This document shows positions 1-7,229 of a stretch of 8,671 nt of DNA, in pieces. Within the stretch, counting starts at the first letter, position 1, and each line of letters opens with the position of its first letter. Below the pieces are notes generated by a model, which was not told the origin of the DNA, did not search any database, and saw only the letters and a list, made by a program, of their open reading frames with translations. The position numbers and the translations under genes were made by a program. Source of the DNA: Gammaproteobacteria bacterium. Lineage in GTDB: Bacteria > Pseudomonadota > Gammaproteobacteria > Arenicellales > JAANXG01. The stretch lies in the NCBI GenBank assembly GCA_018263405.1, contig JAANXG010000003.1, positions 1 to 8,671 on the forward strand, read 5' to 3'.

Positions 1-94
1 AGCGCCTCCAAAGCGCCACTGCGGCGTTGCGCTTCTTGAAAAGGGCTCGCCATTCCCTGCGAAGCGCGCCTTGCATTGGCACTTTGGAGACGCT
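1..94. repeat. Large imperfect palindrome (possible dispersed hairpin repeat)
   Basis: Bases 1-22 and 73-94 are inverted copies that match at 19 of 22 positions; the outermost arms read AGCGCCTCCAAAG and CTTTGGAGACGCT. Nested inside are a perfect 7-bp pair, GCGCTTC (29-35) with GAAGCGC (61-67), and a 4-bp pair, AGGG (42-45) with CCCT (55-58), around a 9-base loop. The nested arms share nearly the same centre, so the whole 94 bases can fold as one hairpin. The left edge coincides with the window start and may be truncated. It lies upstream of the acyl-CoA ligase and could be the terminator of an upstream gene or a dispersed palindromic repeat. Family membership cannot be decided from one copy. 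Confidence 0.55.
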
Positions 95-228
95 CTGAAC
101 GTGTGTGTATTTATGCCCAAGGGTACTTAGTCGGACCAACGCTGATGCACCCGGCCATCGGCTGTTCAAACCGAGCCGTTGAATACTTCACGGCAATGGC
201 CGGGCAAACACCGCTGCGAGATCACGCC

Positions 229-2121
229 ATGGGAAACTATCAAGCCATTTACGAACGTTCCATCAAAGACCCCGAAGGGTTTTGGGCCGACGTCGCCGAG
301 GACATCCGCTGGTTCAAGAAATGGGACAAAGTTCTCGACGAATCGAACAAACCTTTCTATCGCTGGTTTACCGGCGGTGAACTCAACACATGCTACAACG
401 CGGTAGACCTGCATGTTGAAAATGGACGCGGCGACCAAGCGGCACTGATCTACGACAGCCCCGTCACCGACACCAAGCGCATCATCACTTACTTCGAACT
501 GAAAGACGAAGTCGCCCGTTTTGCCGGTGTCCTCCGCGAGCACGGCGTCGAAAAGGGGGATCGGGTGATCATCTACATGCCGATGGTGCCCGAAGCGGCA
601 ATCGCCATGCTCGCCTGTGCCCGGCTGGGAGCCATTCATTCAGTGGTGTTCGGCGGGTTCGCTTCCCACGAACTCGCCACCCGCATCGACGACGCGAAAC
701 CCAAAGTCCTGGTCTCTGCTTCCTGCGGTATCGAACCGGGCCGGGTAGTGGAATACAAACCGCTGCTGGACGGTGCTATCGACAAAGCCGGACACAAGCC
801 GGACCGCTGCATCATCCTTCAGCGGCCGCAGGGGAAGGCAACGCTGGGAAACCGCGACATCGACTGGCGGCCGGCCGTCGAAAAGGCCGATCCCGCCGAA
901 TGCGTCGCGGTAGCCGCCACCGACCCCCTCTACATTCTTTACACCTCGGGAACCACCGGCCAACCCAAGGGGGTAGTGCGCGACAATGGCGGGCACGCGG
1001 TTGCATTGAAATGGACCATGAAGAATATTTACAGCACCGATGCCGGCGAAGTCTACTGGGCGGCGTCGGACGTCGGTTGGGTTGTGGGCCATTCGTATAT
1101 TGTATACGCGCCCCTGCTCAAGGGCTGTACGACTGTCATGTTCGAAGGGAAGCCCGTGGGGACACCCGATGCCGGGGTCTTCTGGCGCGTCATCTCGGAG
1201 CACAAGGTTTCGGTCATGTTTACCGCCCCCACCGCGTTCCGGGCCATCAAGAAGGAGGATCCTCGAGGGATACACATAAAAAAGTATGACCTCTCCAAAT
1301 TCCGGATGCTGTTTCTGGCCGGGGAGCGCTGCGACCCCGACACCCTGAACTGGGCGGAGGAGGCGCTTCAAGTACCGGTGATCGACCATTGGTGGCAGAC
1401 CGAGACCGGCTGGGCCATCGCCGCCAACTGCATGGGTATCGAACGCTTCGAGGTGAAACCCGGTTCTCCGACTAAATCCGTGCCGGGCTACGATGTACGA
1501 ATACTGGGCGAAGGCGGGAAAGAAACCGCACCAAACACCATGGGCGCGATTACGGTCAAGTTACCGTTGCCGCTGGGGACATTCCCAACGCTTTGGAACA
1601 ACGACGAGCGCTATCTCGAGTCCTATATGGAACGTTTCAAGGGCTACTACCTGACCGGAGATGCGGGTTACAAGGACGAAAACGATTACTTGTGGATCAT
1701 GAGCCGCATCGACGATGTCATCAACATTGCGGGACACCGCTTGTCCACTGGTGCCATAGAAGAGGTGCTGGCCTCGCATCCGGACGTGGCGGAATGCGCG
1801 GTACTGGGCGCGGCGGATGACATGAAAGGCCAGCTTCCGTTGGGCCTGGTCGTGCTGAAAGCCGGCGTGGAACAGGGCGAATCGGAAATTATCCAGGAGC
1901 TGATCGCATTGGTGCGCGAGCGGATCGGACCGGTGGCCGCTTTCAAACAAGCCGCCGTCGTCCAGCGCTTGCCGAAAACACGCTCCGGTAAGGTGCTGCG
2001 CGGCACCATGCGCAAGATCGCTGACGGCGAGGAGTATTCAGCACCAGCGACCATCGACGATCCGGCCATTCTCGATGAAATCTCCGATTCACTGAAAGGG
2101 CTGGGTTACCCGAAAAGTTGA
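229..2121 (+). CDS. prpE: Propionyl-CoA synthetase-type acyl-CoA ligase (PrpE/ACSS3-like)
   Basis: An AMP-forming short-chain acyl-CoA synthetase of 630 residues, the usual length for PrpE. It activates a short acid (probably propionate or a close relative) with ATP and CoA through an acyl-adenylate, in the cytoplasm. The N-terminal acetyl-CoA-synthetase cap is followed by the adenylation domain. Visible motifs are the phosphate loop YTSGTTGQPKG (238-248), WWQTETGW (388-395), TGD (476-478), the hinge and CoA region SRIDDVINIAGHR (492-504), and the C-terminal lid PKTRSGK with the catalytic lysine at K588, a residue acetylated in related enzymes. The tryptophan after QTETG and the RDNGGHAVAL stretch resemble PrpE/ACSS3 more than acetate-specific Acs, so propionate is favoured but not proven. 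The frame stays open back to 76. I chose ATG 229 because MGNYQAIYERSIKDPEGFW aligns with the PrpE N-terminus and the longer start lies within the 1-94 hairpin. The RBS is weak (GCGAG). No prpBC genes are adjacent. Confidence 0.9.
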   Translation: MGNYQAIYERSIKDPEGFWADVAEDIRWFKKWDKVLDESNKPFYRWFTGGELNTCYNAVDLHVENGRGDQAALIYDSPVTDTKRIITYFELKDEVARFAGVLREHGVEKGDRVIIYMPMVPEAAIAMLACARLGAIHSVVFGGFASHELATRIDDAKPKVLVSASCGIEPGRVVEYKPLLDGAIDKAGHKPDRCIILQRPQGKATLGNRDIDWRPAVEKADPAECVAVAATDPLYILYTSGTTGQPKGVVRDNGGHAVALKWTMKNIYSTDAGEVYWAASDVGWVVGHSYIVYAPLLKGCTTVMFEGKPVGTPDAGVFWRVISEHKVSVMFTAPTAFRAIKKEDPRGIHIKKYDLSKFRMLFLAGERCDPDTLNWAEEALQVPVIDHWWQTETGWAIAANCMGIERFEVKPGSPTKSVPGYDVRILGEGGKETAPNTMGAITVKLPLPLGTFPTLWNNDERYLESYMERFKGYYLTGDAGYKDENDYLWIMSRIDDVINIAGHRLSTGAIEEVLASHPDVAECAVLGAADDMKGQLPLGLVVLKAGVEQGESEIIQELIALVRERIGPVAAFKQAAVVQRLPKTRSGKVLRGTMRKIADGEEYSAPATIDDPAILDEISDSLKGLGYPKS

Positions 2122-2123
2122 AA

Positions 2124-3380
2124 TCATTGAATTACGGTGACTGAATTACGGTCACCGTAATTCTTAAACGCCTGGATACCGGTCTGGGCGCGGCCCAGGA
2201 TCAGCGCGTGTATGTCGTGCGTCCCCTCGTACGTATTCACCGTCTCGAGATTCATGACGTGACGGATCACGTGATATTCGTCGGCGATACCGTTGGCGCC
2301 ATGCATGTCGCGTGCAGTGCGGGCAATATCCAACGCCTTGCCGCAGTTGTTGCGTTTCAGCAATGAGATCGACTCGGGTGCACCCTGCCCGGCGTCAACC
2401 AGTCTACCGAGCCTCAGCACGGCGTTGAGCCCCAGCGTAATTTCGGTCTGCATATCCGCCAGTTTCTTTTGAATGAGTTGGTTGGCGGCCAGCGGGCGCC
2501 CGAATTGTTTGCGGTCCATTACGTATTGGCGGGCGGCATGCCAGCAGAACTCGGCGGAGCCCATCACGCCCCAGGCGATTCCGTAGCGGGCGCGGTTGAG
2601 GCAACCGAAAGGTCCCTTGAGTCCCGAAACGTTCGGCAAAAGGTTGGATTCCGGGACGAACACGTCTTTCATGCCGATCTCGCCGGTTACCGAGGTCCGC
2701 AGGGAAAATTTGCCCTCGATCCGGTTCGTCGTCAGGCCTTCCATGTCCTTGTCGAGGATAAAGCCGCGGATTGTGTCGTCCCGCGTCTTGGCCCATATCA
2801 CGAACACGTCGGCAAGGGGGGCGTTCGTGATCCACGTCTTGCTGCCGTTCAAAACATAGCCGCCATTACCGGCGATAGCCCGGGTTTTCATGCCACCGGG
2901 ATCGGAACCGTGGTCAGGTTCCGTCAGACCGAAACAGCCGATCCACTCCGCACTCGCCAGCTTTGGCAGATAGCGCCGGCGCTGTTCTTCAGATCCATAA
3001 GCATGGATCGGATGCATCACCAAGCTCGACTGCACGCTCATGGCGGACCGGTAACCCGAATCCACGCGCTCGACTTCTCTGGCTATCAAGCCGTAGCCAA
3101 CATAACCTGCGTCGGCCCCGCCGTAGCGTTCGGGGATAGTGGGGCCGAGGAACCCGAGTTCCGCCATTTCATTCATGATCTCCCGATCAAAATGCTCGTG
3201 GCGATTGGCCTCGAGCACACGCGGCATCAAACTGGACTGACAATATTCTCGTGCACTGTCGCTGATCAGCCGTTCTTCGTCGTTGAGGTCATGTTGGAAC
3301 AATAGGGGATCGTCCCATTGGAACCTCGACTCGGTGGATGCTTTCGTTTCAGGACGGTCCGATTCGGAAGTTGAGGACAT
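2124..3380 (-). CDS. gcdH: Glutaryl-CoA dehydrogenase
   Basis: An FAD-dependent acyl-CoA dehydrogenase of 418 residues that oxidises and decarboxylates glutaryl-CoA to crotonyl-CoA and CO2, in lysine, hydroxylysine and tryptophan degradation; electrons pass to ETF. It matches the GcdH subfamily closely: SGYRSAMSVQSSLVMHPI contains the arginine (R111) that binds the distal carboxylate (human Arg94), CFGLTEPDHGSDP and KTWITNAP are flavin-site motifs, GPFGCLNRARYGIAWGV is near-diagnostic, and NTYEGTHDIHALILGRA carries the catalytic base E385 (human Glu370). The start is ATG 3380: a GGAGGT sits 5 bases upstream, whereas the in-frame TTG at 3383 would be only 2 bases from it. The gene converges on the acyl-CoA ligase, with stop codons 2 bp apart. 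The last 12 or so residues after GIQAF are encoded by an inverted repeat and look like an added tail. No LysR regulator or CoA-transferase partner is in the window. Confidence 0.95.
   Translation of the reverse strand: MSSTSESDRPETKASTESRFQWDDPLLFQHDLNDEERLISDSAREYCQSSLMPRVLEANRHEHFDREIMNEMAELGFLGPTIPERYGGADAGYVGYGLIAREVERVDSGYRSAMSVQSSLVMHPIHAYGSEEQRRRYLPKLASAEWIGCFGLTEPDHGSDPGGMKTRAIAGNGGYVLNGSKTWITNAPLADVFVIWAKTRDDTIRGFILDKDMEGLTTNRIEGKFSLRTSVTGEIGMKDVFVPESNLLPNVSGLKGPFGCLNRARYGIAWGVMGSAEFCWHAARQYVMDRKQFGRPLAANQLIQKKLADMQTEITLGLNAVLRLGRLVDAGQGAPESISLLKRNNCGKALDIARTARDMHGANGIADEYHVIRHVMNLETVNTYEGTHDIHALILGRAQTGIQAFKNYGDRNSVTVIQ
2129..2163. terminator. 13-bp perfect inverted repeat, candidate bidirectional terminator
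   Basis: GAATTACGGTGAC (2129-2141) and GTCACCGTAATTC (2151-2163) are exact inverted copies separated by 9 bases. The hairpin lies between the convergent ligase and gcdH, entirely within the 3' coding end of gcdH. Neither strand has a strong U-tract directly after the stem (TTCTTAAACG on +, AATGATTTCAACTTTTC on -), so intrinsic termination is uncertain; protection of 3' ends is an alternative. The left arm and loop also form a 14-bp tandem duplication (2128-2141 and 2142-2155, 13 of 14 identical). Confidence 0.5.
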
Positions 3381-3385
3381 CAATT

Positions 3386-3391
3386 ACCTCC
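3386..3391 (-). promoter_or_regulatory. Ribosome binding site of gcdH
   Basis: The minus strand reads GGAGGT, a near-complete Shine-Dalgarno sequence, followed by AATTG and ATG at 3380. The 5-base spacing fits the ATG and rules against the TTG at 3383. Confidence 0.8.
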
Positions 3392-3437
3392 AGTAGTGCA
3401 ACTTGACCGGTGGCAGTTTGTCTTACGGTGAACCGGC

Positions 3438-3446
3438 AGCATACCA
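3438..3446 (-). promoter_or_regulatory. Possible extended -10 promoter element for gcdH
   Basis: Minus-strand TGGTATGCT fits an extended -10 pattern (TGN followed by TATGCT, 4 of 6 to TATAAT). It would start a transcript about 50 bases before the gcdH ATG. There is no good -35 box at 16-18 bases, which extended -10 promoters can tolerate. This is a weak call from motif reading only. Confidence 0.25.
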
Positions 3447-3468
3447 GTCATCCGCCGCACGGACCTCC

Positions 3469-3550
3469 AATTTTAATCGAAACACGCATCAAAACAATCT
3501 GAATGCCATCTGCGATATTATCCATCGCCAGATCGAAATTTTAAGCGAAA
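3469..3550 (+). repeat. Pair of 14-bp direct repeats in the divergent intergenic region
   Basis: AATTTTAATCGAAA (3469-3482) recurs as AATTTTAAGCGAAA (3537-3550), 13 of 14 identical and 68 bp apart start to start. Both lie in the 171-bp gap between the divergently transcribed gcdH and the AsmA-like gene. The second copy ends one base before the ATG at 3552 and covers its RBS position, so a bound regulator would block translation initiation or early transcription. The sites could be operators, or the match could be chance in AT-rich DNA. A -10-like TATTAT lies between them (3516-3521) without a recognisable -35. Confidence 0.4.
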
Positions 3551-3551
3551 T

Positions 3552-6500
3552 ATGAACCATCAAGGCCAAAATTCCCAAACACCGCGCGAACGGACCACGG
3601 TTTCGCAAAGACATCGCCGCTATCCGTGGCTCTTACTGACCGCGCTGTTGATCTTGACGGGTATCGCGGCGGCTGCTCCGGCTTTAGTGTCCACGACATG
3701 GGTCCGGGAGGCAGCGCTTGGCTGGTTCAATCGTTCCATCCCCGGGGAAATAACGGTCGGGGATATGTCCCTTTCCTGGCTCGGCGGTCAGTCCATCCGT
3801 GCGCTGGTAATCAACGATGCCAAAGGGCAGGCAGTCCTGACTCTGGAGGAGTTTACAACGGACCTCAGCCTGCTGGAAGCCATGCAAAACCGTTTGTCTC
3901 TAGGCCAAACGGTGGTACACGGACTAGACGCCGATTTGAAATTTGACGCGGACGGCAACAACAACCTAACCGCGGCATTGGGCGGGACCGCGGACAAGGC
4001 CCCGGATGAGGGCAATGGCCTGGTTGTGCCGGTTACAGGCAATATGGCACTGATCCGTGCCCGCATCGCGATCACAGCCCCCGATATCGAGCCGATCGTA
4101 CTCGACAACCTGTCGGGAGCCTTGGAGATGACCGGCACGGAGACGCCGATCAAACTGAGTTTCGGTGGGCAAAGTCGACAGGGCAGCCTCCAGGGGAGCA
4201 TCACGCTTAACGCGCAAGTCAGCGATCTGTTTGCCGGCGGTACACTGAACCCGGGTTCGGCAAAAATAAACGTTGACGCCAATATCAAGGATTTACCGGT
4301 CGACGCGATGGACCAATGGCTGGGACTTGGGGGTGCCTTGAGTACAGCCCTGGGGGGTCACGCGACTGTGTATGTAAACGCCAGCGGCGATGCAGGCCGG
4401 CAAAATATTTCCGTCGAAGCCCGTGCCCCCAACGGCAATCTGCAACTCGAGGGATTCGTCACCGACGGACGGTTCGGTTTGTTAAAACCAGCTGCGGCTC
4501 AATTACAGTTAACCCCCGCCCTGGTCGAAGCGCTCCACCGCGTGGCACCGCAAGATTCGAGCCTACGGCTGGCAACTTCCGTACCGCTTCATCTTACGAT
4601 TGAACAACTCGACATACCGTTCGACTCGGCCATCCTGCCAAACATTTCAATACAGGCCGAGCTGGATGCGCGCAGACCGATTCAGTTTGTCGGCATCGAA
4701 GAGCTCGGCGAACTGACTATCACTGATCTGAGCATGGTCGTTGATAGCTCAAGCTTAGGCAAAGAAATACGAGTCACGTTGAATGGCAAACCGGTAACGC
4801 GAGACAAATCGGGTCAACTGGTGTTCGACGCCTACATCGAACGTATGTTCGATGATACGGGCAATCTGCAATTAGATAAGCTGAAGGTCCGAGCGGAATC
4901 TTCAATCACCGGGATCCCCACAAGCCTGGTTGACACCGCATTGGGCCAGAACGGCTTGTTGATCACAGCTGTTGGGCGCGCGTTCGATATAAACCTGGAG
5001 GCCGACACGGATACAGATGGACACGTCAATATTTCAGTCAACCTCGACTCAATGCGATTACAAACCGGTCCGCTTCGTTTCTCCGTCAACGACTATATTG
5101 TTCTGTCTCGACCCGCTCGGATCCGCTTTGCCGTGGCGCCGGATTTGTGGCGCCGTCTCGTCGGTGAGAACGCCAATTACCAACTCGCACAAGCTCCCGA
5201 AGTGACGCTCGATTTGAACGCCTTTCGAATTCCAGTGCCGGCGGGCAAAACCCTGTCATTTCAACCCGGGCAAACGCAGTTGCATGCTACGTTGTCTACA
5301 ACAAACCTGGTCATTCACGAAGCTCCGGACAATCCTCCGACCCGGGTCGAGGATTTGAAGTTGGAACTCCGCGGGGACGCGCTCGACAAGTTCGAACTCG
5401 ATGGTACGGCTCGGCTCGTTCAAACTGGTGGCACACTCGAATGGATGGACGCTTCGCCGCTGCGAGTCACCCTCGAGGCGCGATCCGGACTCAACCCCGA
5501 CGTGTCGTTTAAAGAGGTTGCCAGTTCTATCGAACTCGACAGCGTCGGCTTGCAAGCCGAACTGGACACGACCCTTGACGAGGGTTTAACACAACTCACG
5601 CTGGCCGGCCCGGCGGCGATCCGCGCCGTCATTACACCCGCCCTGTTTGCCGCCGGCCAGGACGATGATGACCCGCGGGCCACACTCCGGGAACCCGTGA
5701 ACGTACAAGCTTCGCTGGATCGCCTAGTCGCGCCCCTTGCCCCGTTCAGCTACACCGGTCTCAGCGCCGGCGGTAATGTCCGTGCCGATAGCCTGTTTAT
5801 CGAATCCACCGGTAATGCTTCCACCGCGATCGACAATACCCGGATTGCGTTCGAATTCGAAGGTAAAAACCGGGGACGGGCCAAGCTCGACGTCAACGCC
5901 CGAGTGCGACCGGAGCGGAAGGAGCCGGGGAATCTGTCCGTCGACATGACTGCCGATAACCTGCTGAACGCCGAGGGGGCATTCGGCGGCGATACCCTGT
6001 CGCTGGAGTTGGACGGCCGACTGCAACAACTACCTACAGCGCTCCTTGACCGTTTGCTGAATACGGATGGACTGGTGACGGCCACTTTGGGCGCCGTCGC
6101 GGATATTGAACTGAGTGTGCGCCTTGAGAATACGCAGGGCCCCGTCTCGCTCACACTGAACGCCGCAAACACCCACGCCGATATCAAGGCCCGGATCGGG
6201 AACGGTGGATTGACGTTAACCGAGCCGCTCGTGGCCCGGATCGAACCAACACCGGAGTTCGGTCAAAAAGTACTGGCCAAAATTAATCCCATCTTCGAAA
6301 CGACACAGCGCGCGGAACAGCCCGTTCGATTCGAAGTGCCCGCTGACGGCATGCTGATTCCCATTGCCGATTATAACTTTGCGAAAATTGCCATACCGGC
6401 AATGACGATCGATTTCGGAAAGTTCATCCTCAAGAGCGGGTGGTTACTCCGCGGCGTCATCGGTCTTGGGCAGCGGTTCGGCAAATTGAAGTCCGTACAG

Positions 6501-7064
6501 CGGGACGAGTGGGTGGCCTGGTTCACTCCGGCGGTATTGGAGGTTAAGAACGGACGGATTCTGTATAAGCGGAGACTCGATCTATTGCTCGATCAAAAAC
6601 TGCATCTCGCCACATGGGGCGGCGCGGATGTCAGCCGGGATCGATCGGCGCTGACCCTGGCGTTTATGCCGGACACCATGGAGCGCGTGTTCGGCATTTC
6701 GGTAGCGGAAAACGATGCACTCCATATACCCATAGAAGGTCCGCTCAGCAGCCCCCGTATGGACTTCAAGAAGATCGCCGCGGATCTCGGCAGGTTAAGG
6801 GCCAAGGAAGAAGTGGCCGGCGAAAACCCGCTGGCAGGTACGCTTCTCGGTGCGGTGGGCGGCAAAATCACCGGCGGTGGCGGTCTAGTTCCTCCGGCGT
6901 CCGTGGATCCTCTGCCCTGGACTGACAGCCTGGAGGCACAGGACACCGCCGACAGAGAACAGAAGCGAACAACCGGACAGTCAGAATCGGAACGGGCCCC
7001 GAGTACCGAAGAACAGGTCATTAAGGGACTTATCGATATTTTCGGTAATACGAAAAAGGAGTAA
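3552..7064 (+). CDS. Very large AsmA-like membrane-anchored periplasmic protein
   Basis: A protein of 1170 residues with a basic N-terminal tail, one hydrophobic helix (about 24-46) and then a long, beta-rich, cysteine-poor sequence. This suggests an inner-membrane anchor with the bulk in the periplasm. The segment after the helix (WVREAALGWFNRSIPGEITV, DMSLSWLGG) resembles the start of AsmA/TamB-type proteins, which are thought to form lipid-conducting beta bridges between inner and outer membrane; that role here is inference. A module of about 110 residues recurs at 248-356, 455-561 and 827-937, opening with LPxxxxD or IPxxLxD and ending at a proline; a half copy lies at 682-728. The C-terminal block (938-1123) includes EWVAWFTPAVLEVKNGRI, LATWGG (1019-1024) and a glycine-rich stretch, and ends in DPLPW (1119-1123). 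A charged tail follows, with a short hydrophobic patch VIKGLIDIFG. The RBS before ATG 3552 is poor. The gene stands alone, so its partners cannot be inferred. I recall distantly similar proteins in planctomycetes and chlamydiae, with low certainty. Confidence 0.75.
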   Translation: MNHQGQNSQTPRERTTVSQRHRRYPWLLLTALLILTGIAAAAPALVSTTWVREAALGWFNRSIPGEITVGDMSLSWLGGQSIRALVINDAKGQAVLTLEEFTTDLSLLEAMQNRLSLGQTVVHGLDADLKFDADGNNNLTAALGGTADKAPDEGNGLVVPVTGNMALIRARIAITAPDIEPIVLDNLSGALEMTGTETPIKLSFGGQSRQGSLQGSITLNAQVSDLFAGGTLNPGSAKINVDANIKDLPVDAMDQWLGLGGALSTALGGHATVYVNASGDAGRQNISVEARAPNGNLQLEGFVTDGRFGLLKPAAAQLQLTPALVEALHRVAPQDSSLRLATSVPLHLTIEQLDIPFDSAILPNISIQAELDARRPIQFVGIEELGELTITDLSMVVDSSSLGKEIRVTLNGKPVTRDKSGQLVFDAYIERMFDDTGNLQLDKLKVRAESSITGIPTSLVDTALGQNGLLITAVGRAFDINLEADTDTDGHVNISVNLDSMRLQTGPLRFSVNDYIVLSRPARIRFAVAPDLWRRLVGENANYQLAQAPEVTLDLNAFRIPVPAGKTLSFQPGQTQLHATLSTTNLVIHEAPDNPPTRVEDLKLELRGDALDKFELDGTARLVQTGGTLEWMDASPLRVTLEARSGLNPDVSFKEVASSIELDSVGLQAELDTTLDEGLTQLTLAGPAAIRAVITPALFAAGQDDDDPRATLREPVNVQASLDRLVAPLAPFSYTGLSAGGNVRADSLFIESTGNASTAIDNTRIAFEFEGKNRGRAKLDVNARVRPERKEPGNLSVDMTADNLLNAEGAFGGDTLSLELDGRLQQLPTALLDRLLNTDGLVTATLGAVADIELSVRLENTQGPVSLTLNAANTHADIKARIGNGGLTLTEPLVARIEPTPEFGQKVLAKINPIFETTQRAEQPVRFEVPADGMLIPIADYNFAKIAIPAMTIDFGKFILKSGWLLRGVIGLGQRFGKLKSVQRDEWVAWFTPAVLEVKNGRILYKRRLDLLLDQKLHLATWGGADVSRDRSALTLAFMPDTMERVFGISVAENDALHIPIEGPLSSPRMDFKKIAADLGRLRAKEEVAGENPLAGTLLGAVGGKITGGGGLVPPASVDPLPWTDSLEAQDTADREQKRTTGQSESERAPSTEEQVIKGLIDIFGNTKKE

Positions 7065-7090
7065 TTAAGGGCTCGCGCGCGGCGCCTTAA
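7065..7090 (+). terminator. Hairpin just after the AsmA-like gene
   Basis: TTAAGG (7065-7070), immediately after the TAA stop, pairs with CCTTAA (7085-7090). The stem can extend by two G-C pairs with one bulged G, around a CG-rich loop. No T-tract follows, so it is only a candidate terminator or 3'-end stabiliser. Confidence 0.4.
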
Positions 7091-7104
7091 GATCGGAAGA
7101 GCAC
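7090..7104 (+). other. 15-base match to Illumina TruSeq adapter
   Basis: The 15 bases at 7090-7104 read AGATCGGAAGAGCAC, identical to the first 15 bases of the standard TruSeq read-1 adapter. The match stops there: the genome continues CATGG where the adapter continues ACGTC. It lies in non-coding DNA, so no reading frame tests it. It may be a remnant of an untrimmed read used in assembly, or genuine sequence that matches by chance, since part of it forms one arm of the hairpin at 7095-7119. Confidence 0.6.
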
Positions 7105-7119
7105 CATGGTGCGTTTTCC
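7095..7119 (+). terminator. Hairpin with T-rich 3' arm
   Basis: A 12-bp perfect palindrome, GCACCATGGTGC (7101-7112), is flanked by GGAAGA (7095-7100) and TTTTCC (7114-7119), which pair with one G-U and a bulged G at 7113. The resulting stem has about ten pairs and a CATG loop. The T run lies inside the stem rather than after it, so termination of the AsmA-like transcript is plausible but not canonical. Confidence 0.4.
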
Positions 7120-7159
7120 ACGATGAACAGCACTATCCATTTCTTTTATGGAAATTATG

Positions 7160-7188
7160 TTGCCGCGTGAGCGATTATTGGATTTAAT
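7160..7188 (+). promoter_or_regulatory. Sigma70-type promoter of gcvR
   Basis: A -35 box TTGCCG (7160-7165, 4 of 6 to consensus) and a -10 box TTTAAT (7183-7188, 5 of 6) are separated by exactly 17 bases. The predicted start near 7195 gives a leader of about 35 bases before ATG 7230. This supports gcvR being transcribed independently of the AsmA-like gene. Confidence 0.55.
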
Positions 7189-7229
7189 CCCGATGTTGAA
7201 ACACCGACCGCCAGCCGGAGACTATGGAT

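Noticed and set aside
76..228. N-terminal extension of the acyl-CoA ligase to a start at 76
   Set aside because: The start would lie inside the 1-94 hairpin, the extra 51 residues look nothing like the PrpE family, and homology begins at ATG 229. An internal ATG at 196 has no RBS.
640..1389. 249-codon open frame antisense to the acyl-CoA ligase
   Set aside because: It is a shadow of a conserved coding region, with glycine/arginine/proline-rich low-information translation.
2469..3305. 278-codon open frame antisense to gcdH
   Set aside because: It lies fully opposite a strongly conserved gene, has no recognisable domain and is explained by the codon bias of GC-rich DNA.
3381..3383. TTG start for gcdH
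   Set aside because: It is only 2 bases from the GGAGGT Shine-Dalgarno sequence; ATG 3380 has proper spacing.
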